From Agaricus subrufescens (taxonomy: Eukaryota; Basidiomycota; Agaricomycetes; Agaricales; Agaricaceae), in contig CM057057.1 in the NCBI GenBank assembly GCA_029945375.1, positions 5,642,001 to 5,706,000 of the forward strand: 64,000 nt of DNA. The letters are read 5' to 3'. Under the pieces are notes generated by a model, which was given only the letters and a program-made list of their open reading frames with translations, did not search any database and was not told the origin of the DNA. The position numbers and the translations under genes are program-made. Numbering within the stretch: position 1 is the first letter of the stretch; each line of letters begins with the position of its first letter. Positions 13,626 to 25,320 of the stretch are shown in pieces.

Positions 13626-14902
13626 CACAGAATTATGTATTTTTATACCTAATGAGAAAGCCCAAGAGTGGACCTGGATCCACGATTCACGGCAGACCAC
13701 AAGGAAATTTCAGGAGTATACGAGTTCACATAGAGAAAGAGCCACTCCTCGCAAAGGAGTTGACAACATTGATGTTCGAAGCTGATGCCGTCCACCGAGC
13801 GAGGGAATTGTGCGAGGCATTTGACCAATACGGGCTTATGGATGTTCAACGTCTGTGTTGAACATCGCACGAGCTGTTTTCGCAGAGCGCTCTGTTGTGA
13901 TTCAATACTAATGCTAGAAATCAATGCCTCGCCACTGGATATTTGCCTCACTTCCCACGGTCATTGTATTGTACTCCATTATTCAATATCCAATCACAGC
14001 CATCGTTAATGCGAAAAGCTGACTCACATCTCGACTTAAGGGTTTGCCCACGCAGTGAGCGGCCGACGCTCTCTTGGCGGGCACCCGAACAATGAATAAA
14101 ACCATTGCCCTCGTGAGAGTAAGGGGTAAATTAACCTCGCGATTATGTACTATCAACACAAGAGAGAACCTGACAGTATAGTTAGGAACCAGGAATTCAC
14201 TTGGCAGACGCGCCAGGCGCAGCTCCAAAAGTCATTCCCCTTCGTGATTAACTCCGAGCCGGTAACAGATGGAACCGTGGGCTCCCTTCACTGCTCCCAT
14301 GAGGTATAGTGAAATTTACACCGAAATCCGAGGTTGCGAAATACAATCCAGAATATGGTACCGACTGTCAACGTCCTGAGCTCACTTAACCAGTAATGGA
14401 TATTGGCATATTTGAGCTTCTCACGGATCTCATTATTCCGCTAATACGATTGGTATTACAGCCTGAAACACCAAACGACATCTCAACAATCAAGTCGCGC
14501 ACGTGTGGGTTGTGGAGCCAACAGTAGATGGGAAGTTTGGCCGGTGTGAGAAGAGCTTAAAGTTCTGTGGGAAGTGAACCCGCGCAATCTTTGCGGCCGT
14601 GATATAAACGATGCCGTGACCGCTTATGGTCAATGAAAACGGAGGGTCTGAGTAGAAATGAGTCCCAAGTGCACCCATCACCTTGTGCGATTTTCATTTC
14701 AGCTCCTCAAGTTTCCAGGAACATATCAGTACGTCAGCACAGAGCTCCGATTTGAGAAGTTTCTAAAATTGGAGTTATTATTACCAGCCTTCGTATTCCG
14801 TTCGTTTAACGCTCAGAAACACTCGTCTTCATCACAGCAAATGTTGTATAGAATCACCTACTTGTACACAGAAAGGGTACTTTCTTTGTGATACCGACCC
14901 GA
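13626..14902. other. Intergenic between the laccases; duplicated promoter region
   Basis: Up to about 13930 this resembles the upstream flank of laccase copy 2 (17260-17600), including matched stretches near 13700-13770 and 17320-17395. So the duplication carried the promoter along. The remainder is the 3' flank of copy 2 and shows no gene. Confidence 0.6.
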
Positions 14903-17205
14903 CTACTGGAACTCAGGGTCGATTGCGTTGTACTCTGGACAGAGATCCAACCAATCTTGAGGAGTAATTTGCGCCTGCGGTCCCGAAATGTTGTCCTCTG
15001 GGCTCTCAGCGAATACGATGGCGAGACCAGCTTCAAGATGCCAGTCGATGTGGCTATATCACGATCTCAATCAGTATTCGCTCCGGACAAAGTCAGTAGA
15101 AAGTATCTACCAATGCAAGAACCATGTGCCCGGGTTGTCGGTGACTGAAAGAAACGTGAGAAAGGAATATATTTGGAAGATATGATAAGATCTCACAGAA
15201 ACGGAATGTGGTATTGCCACCATTAATCGGGTATACGTCGCGGCGAGGCGGGCTTTCATTGAATATTAGTATTTGCATAGGCCTCTGGTATCATATACTC
15301 ACTTCACGAAGTTGAAAGTATCATCGTTGGATGCGAGGACGACGTCGAAGTTGTGGCCGTGCACTGAAACAAGGACATGAATTGACGAAGGTAGAGAATA
15401 ATGAGATGATCGTACAATGGAATGGATGAGATCCTGCTCCCGGGATGTTAACTTCGATCAACGAGTTCTTAGGAATGAAAAAGATTTGTTCGGATGGGAG
15501 AACGTCTTGAGGTTGTTTGGCACCACTGAGAATTTGAAGGAGAACGGGAACGGTGGGAGAAATATAGGAAATTCCGTTGATATCGAAGAAAGGAGCGTTG
15601 GGCTGTGGAGTTGTGAGGAGGTGGAGCAGACCTCGGTATCAAAAAGTCTTACTTGAGCAATGTTCAAAGTGATATGCTTGTCGGGGGGACCGGAGCCAAG
15701 CTAGACAAAGTTGAGTATATGTTGAAATTCCAGGAAAAGATTTACATACTTTGCCTGGTCCTTCGGAGGCAATCGGCTAGGTGTGCAAATTAGTGAGCAC
15801 TGATGGATATCCTCGTATGGGCCGGACTTACATGCATCTCCTGATCGAGGAGTTTGTGCCCTGGAACATTGACTGTAGTGGGTTCGACTGCACGTGCTCC
15901 CTTATAACGTAAGATGGCAAGGGTGAGATTGGGGTTGACTATGTTTGCATGTTTAATGAAAGTTGATAGTGTCGGAGTGTGATATGCTTACAATTAGGGT
16001 TGTTTGCTGGGCTGCCACCAGTGGGAGGAGCTCTAATCCAGTAGTTACCGATGGGTTGGTTAGCCTTCAGGATGACAGAAACACGTTGAGCGGCATAGAC
16101 GTCGACATTCTGGACCTCGACGGGATCATGCTCGACACCATCGGCTTCCATGAAAGTGATGTTGTGATTATCAACCGAGAAAGTGAAGAATGGCCTGCAA
16201 GAGATGGCAATGACACGGAACCTGTAGCGTTTTCCGCGCTCGACATTCACAACGGCAAACGGTACTAGGAGGCGAAAATCAGTATGTATGATCCATCCTT
16301 GCGATAATCTACTGACCTTCGGGTCCTCCGTTGAATCTACCTTTCCCGTTGATCAAACCCGAATCTTGCACGCTGGAGACATGCTATGAGTTGAGATAGA
16401 CGTACAGCAATCTGGAATACTGACGGTACAATGCCAGAGGTGAAGAAATTGTTATTACCTGCGGGTGCGAGAACATGGTACCATTCGCCAACAGTGATGA
16501 CGGTGCTTGCATCATCGACATCATAGAGATGCCTTAGAGGATCACGGGGGTCTAGGCAGGTGTTGGTTAAGATGATTCTTTTTCGGAATGTAAAGAAGTA
16601 CCGTAAACGACGAAGCCACCCCGAAGACCATCGCAATATTGGGTGGACAAGTGTGAATGGTACCAGTACCTTGAAGAACAAATATAAGCTGACGTTGGAA
16701 TTTGATTCGATGGGAAAGACTAACGTTCCACTCTGGTTCGCTGTGCTGAATTCGTAGGTGAATGTGGTATTCGGTGGTTGAGGGCACTGGTTGACAAAAG
16801 AAGGTCCATCCTGGCCGGACGTCCTCGCTTGGAAAAATCCATGCCAGTGCTATTTTGATTACATGATGTTCAGGAAGTGAGCTAAACCCCCCCAGAAAAG
16901 GCTTACAATGGATACACTCCGCCTCATAAGAGGGTTCGTCAATTTGTTGTGGAGAGGGATCCGGACACTGTCGCCCTTGTTGACTTGGATTAGTGGGCCG
17001 GGGAATTCTCCATTGATAACTACGGTCCTGTTTTTGGGTTAGTATCCATTAGCTCGCAGGATTTTTTCCGGAAGACTACTCACTCTCTTTCGAAGCCATC
17101 AGGTGCAAGCCTAGTATTGACCAAGTCGAAGTTGAAAGTCCGGGTTATAGCATAGACGTTTGAGACACAGGCCGCGACCAGTACCAAAGCGTTAGAAAGC
17201 CTCAT
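14903..17205 (-). CDS. Laccase (multicopper oxidase), copy 2
   Basis: Paralogue of the neighbouring laccase, also 520 aa in fifteen exons. Every exon has exactly the same length as in copy 1. Boundaries from the 5' end: 17205-17084, 17027-16907, 16849-16725, 16669-16602, 16551-16425, 16372-16317, 16264-15992, 15938-15832, 15776-15750, 15700-15653, 15602-15416, 15363-15303, 15252-15197, 15144-15111 and 15053-14903. Signal peptide [19 protein letters not shown]. All copper-ligand motifs are present, including HWHG, WYHSH, HPFHLHGH and HCHIDWH. Divergence is concentrated at the N-terminus and in the second domain (for example [11 protein letters not shown] against [11 protein letters not shown] in copy 1). 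The acceptor before the exon starting at 15252 has a weak pyrimidine tract but keeps the frame. The same enzymatic role is expected, possibly with different induction. Confidence 0.97.
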
Positions 17206-17245
17206 AGTGACCTTCGGTGCTACAGAAGCGGACGCCAACCTTTAT

Positions 17246-17252
17246 CTTTATA
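17246..17252 (-). promoter_or_regulatory. TATA box of laccase copy 2
   Basis: Reads TATAAAG on the minus strand, 41-47 nt upstream of the ATG. This is comparable in spacing to the site before copy 1. Confidence 0.5.
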
Positions 17253-17590
17253 ACCTGAAGCTGTGTAATTTTATCCCCAATGAGAAGTCCCCGATAGTAT
17301 GCTTGAGACTACGTTTCGTGGTATGCCACGAAATTTTTCAGGAGTGTACCCGTTCACATCGAGGGCGAGCCACTCTTGACAAAGGAGTTGGCAACATGCA
17401 TAATTATCTATTTTAGGAGCTCTTGGTCTTCTTTATTCGAGGGAGATATGCGAGTTACTTTTGTCCCATACGGGCAAATTATGCTCAAAACCCGTATCAA
17501 ACATCGCACGCGTTTCTTGACGCGGGTGGTATGTTGTAATTCATTTCAGGTTCAATATTAGATACTTCAATCAGCCATTTGTGACTGGAC

Positions 17591-18279
17591 ATTTACCCCG
17601 ATTCGCACGAGCCACATCTATGACTTTTGCACTCATAAACGCCTTCGATAAATATACTATCCAATTAGAGTTGCCATGTGAGGCTGCCTTTTGGGTAAAT
17701 CATTTTCTGGTCGATCATTTTCCCTAAATTATTGTCGTTTAATGCCTGATAATACCCCAACTCATCAATTACGATTTTTTCGAAGTAACTTTGTTTCCAG
17801 TCTCTTTGAAGTGCATGGACGGCCAGCGCTAGGCTTTAGTATCCTGGAGTCAACCTACTAAAGCGAGTCCTAGGATTCTCAGCGTGACATGAGATTTTTC
17901 TCTTACTCGAGAGAGTCCATCAAAACGCAGCATGGGCAGTACGGCTGAAATGTACCTGAACAGCTGCTCATAATCCATATGTCAAGCAGGATATTCGCCA
18001 GCTATTTTTTGAACTATGCGAACAAGGGTTAAAATCGCTTCCTTTGATCATACCTGCCCATCGTCAGGTACCTTCTTACTTCTCACTGTTCAAAATGAGA
18101 CTTCACCACCCGCGCTCAACCACCGTCGCTTACTCATTCCCCCTCAGTGAGAAGAGGCGGCTGTCCACCCAACCGGTTTGATTGAATTCGATGCGACGTT
18201 TCCAGGCGTACATATGCACGAGTTGTTGCAGTTATGAGCTTAAACACGAAATATCAATAAAATTATATTTCCGTTCAAC
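17591..18279. other. Intergenic, no gene seen
   Basis: Beyond the laccase upstream region, no coding pattern with splice or motif support is visible on either strand. Confidence 0.5.
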
Positions 18280-18400
18280 GCTCGGTGCCCCAATATAAAT
18301 CCCAGCTCGTGATTCAAGAAGCCAGTCAATGTTTGTTCACGCTGTCTATACTGACCCATAGACTCGGCTCCGGGATATCCCGGGATTCCGTTGATAGTTT
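18280..18400 (-). pseudogene. Degenerate laccase 3' relic
   Basis: On the minus strand a short stretch reads N-I-D-W-L-L-E-S. It aligns with the laccase copper motif region H-I-D-W-H-L-E-A; about 17 of 20 bases match around 18320-18335. The neighbouring minus-strand bases T-I-N-G-I-P near 18390 resemble the D-I-N-G-I-S block. No copper ligands or open gene structure survive. It looks like the remains of a third tandem laccase copy. The match is short, so confidence is moderate. Confidence 0.4.
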
Positions 18401-18679
18401 CTTTTCGCAGTCCGACATGTTCGATGAACATATACTCGAATGCAGCACTTTGTAGCACTGATATCTATATTTCTACAATTAAGGAAATTTTATGCGATTT
18501 TCTGATCAATAATGACGCAATTTTTTTGCTGGGCAGCAGGATGAGAAGAACTTCCCCAATATCAACCTAATCATTCTTTGATTGCTTCGAGAAATCTAGA
18601 AAACCCATTTTGATCAACTTCGATTACCTCATTGCTTGGGCTATTGATATTGACCTGGTGCTAATTGTTCTACTACAAG

Positions 18680-18751
18680 TCGGATATGGTGTAGTGGCTA
18701 ACATTATCGCCTCTCACGCGATAGCCCGGGGTTCGATTCCCCGTATCCGAA
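18680..18751 (+). tRNA. tRNA-Glu (anticodon CTC)
   Basis: Cloverleaf seen directly. A 7-bp acceptor stem (TCGGATA with TATCCGA), D stem GTGT/ACAT, anticodon stem ATCGC/GCGAT with loop CTCTCAC giving anticodon CTC, and T arm CGGGG-TTCGATT-CCCCG. There is no intron. A run of five T at 18756-18760 fits RNA polymerase III termination. Confidence 0.95.
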
Positions 18752-18868
18752 TTCATTTTTCCTGAGTCACTCAGCTGAGCGTTCCTTCGACCCTCAATCG
18801 AAAACCTAATTTCTTTGTTTTTCATACACACAATTAGACTACAAAATTTTCTGCTTAATGTAGTATTA

Positions 18869-21223
18869 TCACCGCCAAGTTGCTGTTATCGACTGCGATG
18901 GGGATGAACCGGTTGTGGCTTGCCTATTCGGGTCAGCCTCCCAGACGACCTACATGGCTTATGTTAGCCTTTCATACACAGCAGGGCAGTCAAAAGCGTA
19001 CCGAGCCGTCCGTCTCCTTCCTGATAAACTTATACTCGAATGAAGAGCTTGCTGGAAGACTGAGTGTTACAGTCCATACAGGGTAAGTAGCAGATGATAA
19101 TGGGATCTAAAAATAAGCCATATGGCAGGTTTGTAAATCCCTTGTTGCGAACGTCAAAATCACTCGAAACACTTACCGCACTATTGGGGTCCCAATTTCC
19201 AAGCTGAGAGATACTCCCAACAAGGAAGACGTTCTCCCCAAATGTCGTAGTAGCATTTTCCGCGAAACTGACTGCGACGCTTGTCACACTTCCGCTCCCG
19301 GTTCCTTTTGCTCCTGTGTGTATGGCAATAGCGTCCCTTGCGTTTACTGTAGCAGTGAACTTTCCTCCAGATACGGTATAACTATGCAGAGTCAACTTGT
19401 GCAAAATAAAAGCATTGAATAAAAGATCAACTCACGAAGGTCCTGAGCAACTTCCGCTGGTACTGGTACCCCTAATTACATCGCAATACGTTCCATCCGG
19501 CAAAGAGGTAGTGAAGGTAGTACTCCATGCCGAATTGGCATTGTTTATGGCCACATAGCCAAGTGCACCACGGCCAAAGGCGATTTGTTGAGATTGCGGG
19601 GACACCCAGTTACTGATTGTTGCCGATCCAACGTTGTTGTGGAACCCGACCATGCCTGTAATGGCAACGAAACGGTGTTGGCAGATCCAACCACCCGAGC
19701 CTCCGGTTGTGCTACAAGTTCCTGAACCTATGATTGATCTTTTGAATAACGCGAGTTAAGAGAGAGTAATAGGTGATATACCGCTGTTGGGGGCACCGGC
19801 ATCATTATTGGGGATGGTATAGCTCGAGATGATTGTGGGTGTTCCGTATGAATGAGCGAGAGAGAAAATCGTTGCAGTGATATATGTATTCGAGGGAGAA
19901 TCGTATCTGAGGGAACCTCCATTCTAAATAAACCTGAGGTTTATTGCCAATACGGGTTAGTAGAAAGATGTCAACATACGCGTTCTGTATCGTGATTCGC
20001 AACAAAGACGTTGGCTTGACTACCAGAGACCCAACCTCGATTATCCAAGTTTTGAAGACTGGAGATGCCTCCTCCTGAAAAGGCGTCCCTTATAGTAGTA
20101 GTGTATCTGAACCTGGGTGATCATTGCATCAGAAAATCGTCTACGATGTAAGAATACACTCAAAACTTACTCTTGTACGTCACCGTTTCCTACGTACTCG
20201 GAAGGTTGTATAGGTTCACCTTGACCGAAAATGACCTCCTGTGTGATATAGGGTTTTCGTGACAATCTGCCAAGGATATTTGCAATATCGCCGGCAGGCA
20301 TGTCTATATGTGATTGAGTAAAACAATCAACGCAGACGCAAAGATAGATTTACGTTTAGCAGCATCCAACCTCATCCCATCAATTCCGAGGGATAACAAA
20401 TCGTTCCCGTATTCAGCTAGTCGTCCTCTCACATATTCAGTGTCAGTTGCAAGGCTTCAAGTGATCAGTTGACGATTTGCAGATCTATTTTTGAAAAAAA
20501 AAACTTACTCAGCGAGATTGACTAGTTCGCAGGTCTGAACTTCGGCTCGATTATCGAAGTTTACAATGTCATCACCGGGTTCGAGACCGCAATGGTGAAA
20601 ATCTTGAGTCTGGTAAATACCCGGATAGTTGTAGTGAGTGAAAGAGCTTCCTGCGGTGCCTACACCGGAATCGATGCCAGCCATGTGATTAAAGAGTGTG
20701 TCTGGTGAGGGATATAATTAAAACCGGTGAACGGCAATATGAGAAGAGAAGATAACGTAACACACCAGCTATGACGCTCACTCCGGCAGAATGACAAGCG
20801 TTGATCATACTGAAGGAATAGCTTGTGTTCACACGGATGCAATTGTGTGGTTGGGATAAGTGACTGACTTTTGGAATTGAGAACGGTTCCCGCGTTTCGA
20901 TGTGAGGGTATATGAGACGGGTTGATAATCCGTCCACCATTGAGAACCGGTGATGTGTTCCTGTGGTGGGCTCACTAGTTATTCAGGTAAGAAGCATGAT
21001 TCAGCGACTTGGATGTGGAAAACTGACCTTGAACAAAACCATATCCATGGGGTCCGATGAAATTCTTGCACTCAGCAGCTATGGAGTCCCAGTTCCATTC
21101 GAACATCTGTATAATAACTCTTTTGTTTCCGCTAGGAGCACGTTTATCGAATGTCTCATTGAAGGCATATGAGGTAGCCTGAAGTATGGAAAAGAGAGAG
21201 AGAAATATACACCACTTGAACAT
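18869..21223 (-). CDS. Secreted alpha-amylase (GH13) with CBM20
   Basis: Endo-acting alpha-1,4-glucanase expected to hydrolyse starch outside the cell. Twelve exons give 576 aa: 21223-21028, 20974-20869, 20809-20766, 20701-20509, 20454-20354, 20303-20171, 20112-19980, 19923-19782, 19727-19436, 19381-19177, 19106-19002 and 18949-18869. Signal peptide [22 protein letters not shown]13 landmarks: [11 protein letters not shown] near residue 40, the nucleophile region GMRLDAAKH (Asp210), the acid region QEVIFGQGE (Glu236) and VANHDTER (Asp299). About the last 100 residues form a starch-binding CBM20, with [19 protein letters not shown] and a C-terminal VVWEADPNR. The blocks resemble the animal/actinobacterial-type amylase subgroup rather than TAKA-amylase; this is my reading of the motifs. 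Confidence 0.95.
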
Positions 21224-22590
21224 ATTGCGAAAGCGAGATCAGTTGTTTGAGAGCGAGTTGAGATGCTGAAGAAAAAAATTTGAAAACATATTCCGCATTG
21301 GTATAAGTAGGACGGCATGATCTTGTTTCTTTTGGCAGAAGGTTGCGTCATGCTAGCAGTTTTGACCAGGTTGGAAATAGATTAGATAGCGGTCTCACGG
21401 CGTGGAAGACGCCCATATGATTCCCCTGTCGCTCTGTCAATTCAAAGAAGGCATTATGACCCAGGAAAGCTGATTTTGGCTTGAATATGCCCACCTGAAT
21501 CGTGTACGAATTCAAAGCCGCATGGAACGAGCGCCTCACATGATTGTCCCGAATATTGATTGATCTCGGCTCATGTGGTTACAAGGTCGCGATGTTGAAG
21601 GCGACTTGGCGTGCCGATTGGTGAGTGGATGAAAGTAACCTGATTTAGTCGCATCGTATTTATAGAATTTCACAGAGCCTGTGTTGGTGGAGTGGAATCT
21701 ATATTATCAACTGTACGTCCTTAGTGACAAAGGGAGGTTAGTGCAACATTCTCGAGGTGTTATTGCTTCATTGATCGAAAGGTTTTGTATAGAAAAGTGG
21801 AGACAACGACACGATTCAGAACATGGTTGGGTAAATCAGAAGTTCAAATGGAACACTCAACCATCGAAAATGATAATCGATAATCCACGGCCAGCTTTCT
21901 TCCTTGGCGACCATTCAAGGAAAACTTGACAAAAATTAAACATTGACTCGAGTTTTGGGCTACGATGTTCATTGAGCCGTGCTATCTCTCGCATCAGCAT
22001 CATCCGGGAATTCTCCGTCAAGTAAGTGATTATACTCACAAGTGATTCAATGTTGTAGTTCTCTCGTCTTGTGGTAGCAACACTCACTAGCCCGCTTTTA
22101 TAGGAACGATAGGCATATTCATTTCGTATAAGAATGACCTCTGCGACTGGAGATCCTTGTGAGGCAATCCCATTCTGTTGCATTGCCTGGGCGCGTACAC
22201 GTGCCGTTGTGTGAGAGGGATGTCCAACCCCTTGCGTCGATCTTCATCATGATTGATTCTTCGCAGCTATAAATTACGACAGCCCCCCCTCAGAGTCCTT
22301 TTTCGTAATCACGTGAAAGCTCTTCTGTTCGGGTCGGCATTTTTGTCAAATGTAGGAGCTCGCGTCGATACCTTTCGGCGATCAACCCTGGCGAGGCTAC
22401 GTCGCGCAAAGGGAGGGACTAGCGTTGTCGACACCATTGCACCGCACGTGACGTCAGTCGGTTGCCCACCTGCGTCATGAGTGACCCCCTCCGCTGGTCA
22501 AGATCTTCTGATAAGGCCCGTTGACAGGCGGTATGCTGCTCAAAGGTGGTGCGTGCTCTGGCTGCTAACAGCGCAAATTCTCCGCTGACA
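21224..22590. other. Divergent promoter region, no gene seen
   Basis: This separates the amylase (minus) from the FAD oxidase (plus) and must hold both promoters. Short open frames on both strands show no motif or splice support. Confidence 0.5.
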
Positions 22591-24611
22591 ATGATACTGT
22601 TCGACTTTCTGTCCTTCCTCGCTATTTGGTTTGCGCAGTCAAAGACGGTCGACGTCAACTGCCGCTGCCTTTACGGCCAACATTGCTGGCCTACTGGACA
22701 AGACTTTGCCTCTCTTTCCTCCCATCTATCTCGACCTCTCCTCCACCCCGTGCCCCCGGCCTCCGCTTGCTATCCCGCTCACAGTCCATCTGGCAATTGT
22801 TCATACGTACAGAGCCATCGCACTGATTCCATCTGGCGCTCCGATCAACCTGGCGCGTACGAAAACACGAATTTCGAGTTTTACGTGTTCGAGAACAGGT
22901 CAATCAGTGCTTGCTATTTGAACACTACCCTCGGACATCCATGTGAACAAGGGAACATTCCTCCGGTCGGTGTAGATGTCAGGACTGTGGAAGATGTACA
23001 AGCCGCTGTGAGGTTTGCCGGTATGCACAACCTCCGCGTTGTTGTAAAAAATACAGGGTAAAATACCCACAACAGTCGCTGATCTAAATTTGTTGACTAT
23101 GTATTTACAGACACGACTACCTCGGCCGCAGCGCTGGACGGAATGCTTTCATGATTTGGACACACAACCTCAAAAACATAACCTACAACGCAGAATTCAT
23201 CCCAGAAGGTGGGTCGCAGAAAGATGCTGTTCCTGGTTTGTCCTTCAATCACCATCAGCCTTTCATTCGCAAGTTGATTGTTCTACGATAAACAGGCCTG
23301 ACCGTCGGAGCTGGCGTCCAATGGAATGAAGCGTTTAATGCTGCACACCAGAACAACCGTTTTGTTGTTGGTGGCATCTCTCCCGGGGGGTCTAACGGAG
23401 CTGCAGGTGGTTGGATCATGGGCGGCGGTCACAGCGCCTTTTCTCCCAAATTCGGTCTAGGTACGCCTCATCATATATCTTGCCTTTTCCACCATTACTG
23501 ACCCGAATTTTGTAGGCGTGGATAATGCCGTTCAGTTCACCATTGTCAAAGCTAATGGCGATTATGTCACTGCCAATGCTCATCATAACCAAGACCTATT
23601 TTGGGCTCTCAGAGGCGGCGGTCCGGGCTCCTGGGGCATTGTCATTTCCGTCACCTACAAAACTCATGATTTGTTTCCAGTCGTGCAGTCGGTTCTGAAC
23701 GTCACTTTCCCTACACTGGAAGTTGCTACCAGTGTCACCACCGAGCTCATCAAACTTTTCCCAGTACTCTCCGACATGGGTTGGGGAGGCTACGGATGCC
23801 TCTCAAATAAAAGCCTCTTAATGGGTTTTGTGGCACCGGATGTCTCTTGGGCTGATGCCAATTCTACAATACTTCCTTTCTTCAACTATGCCGTAAATGC
23901 TACTCGCGACCCTAGCGCCATCGCCACCACGACACCATTTGCTAGCTTCTATGAGCTGCTGAATCCATTTGGTGGTACGGGGAGTATAGATATGCAGATT
24001 GGAGGCGTGGTTGAACTTGCCTCACGATTATTATCTCGTGAGGTTGCCGAACGAAAACCTGAAGAAACTGCACGACGACTTCTGAGTCTCGATCCTGTTT
24101 ATATCAAGTGCGCGAAATTTTTATTTTGTACAGACAGCGGTTTTGAGACTGATACTGTTTTTATTTTTTATTTTTTTTTGGATAGTTTCGTTGCAGGTGG
24201 AGCTGTTGCGCGCGTTCAACCTGATTCTATGGGACTCAATCCTGGATGGAGAAGGGGTGTAGCGCTTTTGTATACTGCGTGGATATGGGATGAAGGATCT
24301 TCCGTTGAGATGATTGAGGAGGCTCAGAGGGGTGTTATTCGAGATGTCGAAGCTTTGGATTGGGTATCTCCGGATTCGGCGACTTATATGAATGAGGTAA
24401 GGATTCTTTTTCTTGGTGATTTTGGGGTTATCTTTTATGATACACATAGGCGTCTTTACATGAACCTGATTTCAAGAAATCGTTCTTTGGAGAACATTAC
24501 GAGAAGTTGAGGGAGGTCAAGAGGAGGTATGATCCAGGTTCGATGTTTATTGTTGCTGAGGGTGTGGGGTCGGATGAGTGGGATGCTGGGTTGGTTTGTA
24601 TATCGGGCTAG
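22591..24611 (+). CDS. Secreted FAD-linked oxidase (berberine-bridge-like)
   Basis: Six exons: 22591-23057, 23111-23235, 23296-23460, 23516-24107, 24186-24396 and 24450-24611. They give 573 aa. An N-terminal hydrophobic signal is followed by a Cys-containing segment, an FAD-binding PCMH domain and a C-terminal BBE segment (about 510-550, with the block RRYDPGSMF). The motif N-T-G-H-D-Y-L-G-R-S places His157 where the family carries its covalent 8-alpha-histidyl FAD. The second flavinylation site, usually a Cys, reads G-G-G-H, so single covalent attachment is inferred (AA7-like). Substrate is unknown; relatives oxidise sugars or alkaloid-like compounds and release hydrogen peroxide, which could feed the peroxidase at 55 kb. 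The 78-nt intron at 24108 is a multiple of three and could be missed by ORF finders. Confidence 0.92.
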
Positions 24612-25320
24612 TGATGTTACAAGGTAGTTTGGTGAAAGCGTCTATCGTTGTCTCTTAGTACATATCGTCTGCAAGGGGAACTTTGGTGATCTCTTATTTG
24701 TGACTGTGGAACTCTGCAGGACATATGATTTAGGTGAGAACCTTGATGAGTTCCTTAGCGAATGCCATGTACAGCTTAGGAGAGAAGAAGGTAGGACGGG
24801 ACTTTCCGACATTGGATACGGCTGCGACTCGACCCGAACCCGGACCAGTCAGGCATTCGCTGACTTCGGACCGTAGTTGCTGAACGCTGAACGTCAACGT
24901 TTGAACTCCTTATCTATTCATGCATGGAACACCGTGCGAGGAACGAGCGCGGTGTGTTGTCTCGGAAGGGCAGCCCGTGTGAAAGATGGAGTCATAATAA
25001 CATAGTGACCCTTGATATAATCTTCGTCTCTCCTCCCTGTGCTGAGTGGACGGCACCGCTACCTGCTCGCGATTCCTTCAAAACCACCCACCCTACCCCA
25101 TACATCACCATTAGATGAGACTATTGGCACAGGTAGGTGTAGGTTGTACACATCTGGGCGACCCGAAGCTGTTCCAACCTTGCTCTCACCGCCTGGAGAC
25201 CTGGAGACGACTATCCCTCCAGGCCTTTCCACTCCCCCCACTCACATGGCCATAGTCTTGTATATTTATCATTGGGAACGCGTACCCGGCGCCCGGAGGA
25301 GACTCATATTATACAAAACG
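24612..25320. other. Intergenic between converging genes
   Basis: 3' flanks of the FAD oxidase and the NACHT gene. No coding evidence was seen. Confidence 0.5.

Larger units (their letters stand above)
11274..17590 (-). repeat. Tandem duplication of a ~3.63-kb laccase unit
   Basis: The two laccase genes are offset by 3629-3634 bp from stop to start, with conserved intron positions and similar intron lengths. Similarity continues about 350 bp upstream of each start codon. The duplicated unit therefore includes promoter and gene. Confidence 0.9.

Noticed and set aside
18240..18458. Minus-strand 72-codon frame as a gene
   Set aside because: Better explained as decayed laccase sequence in another frame.
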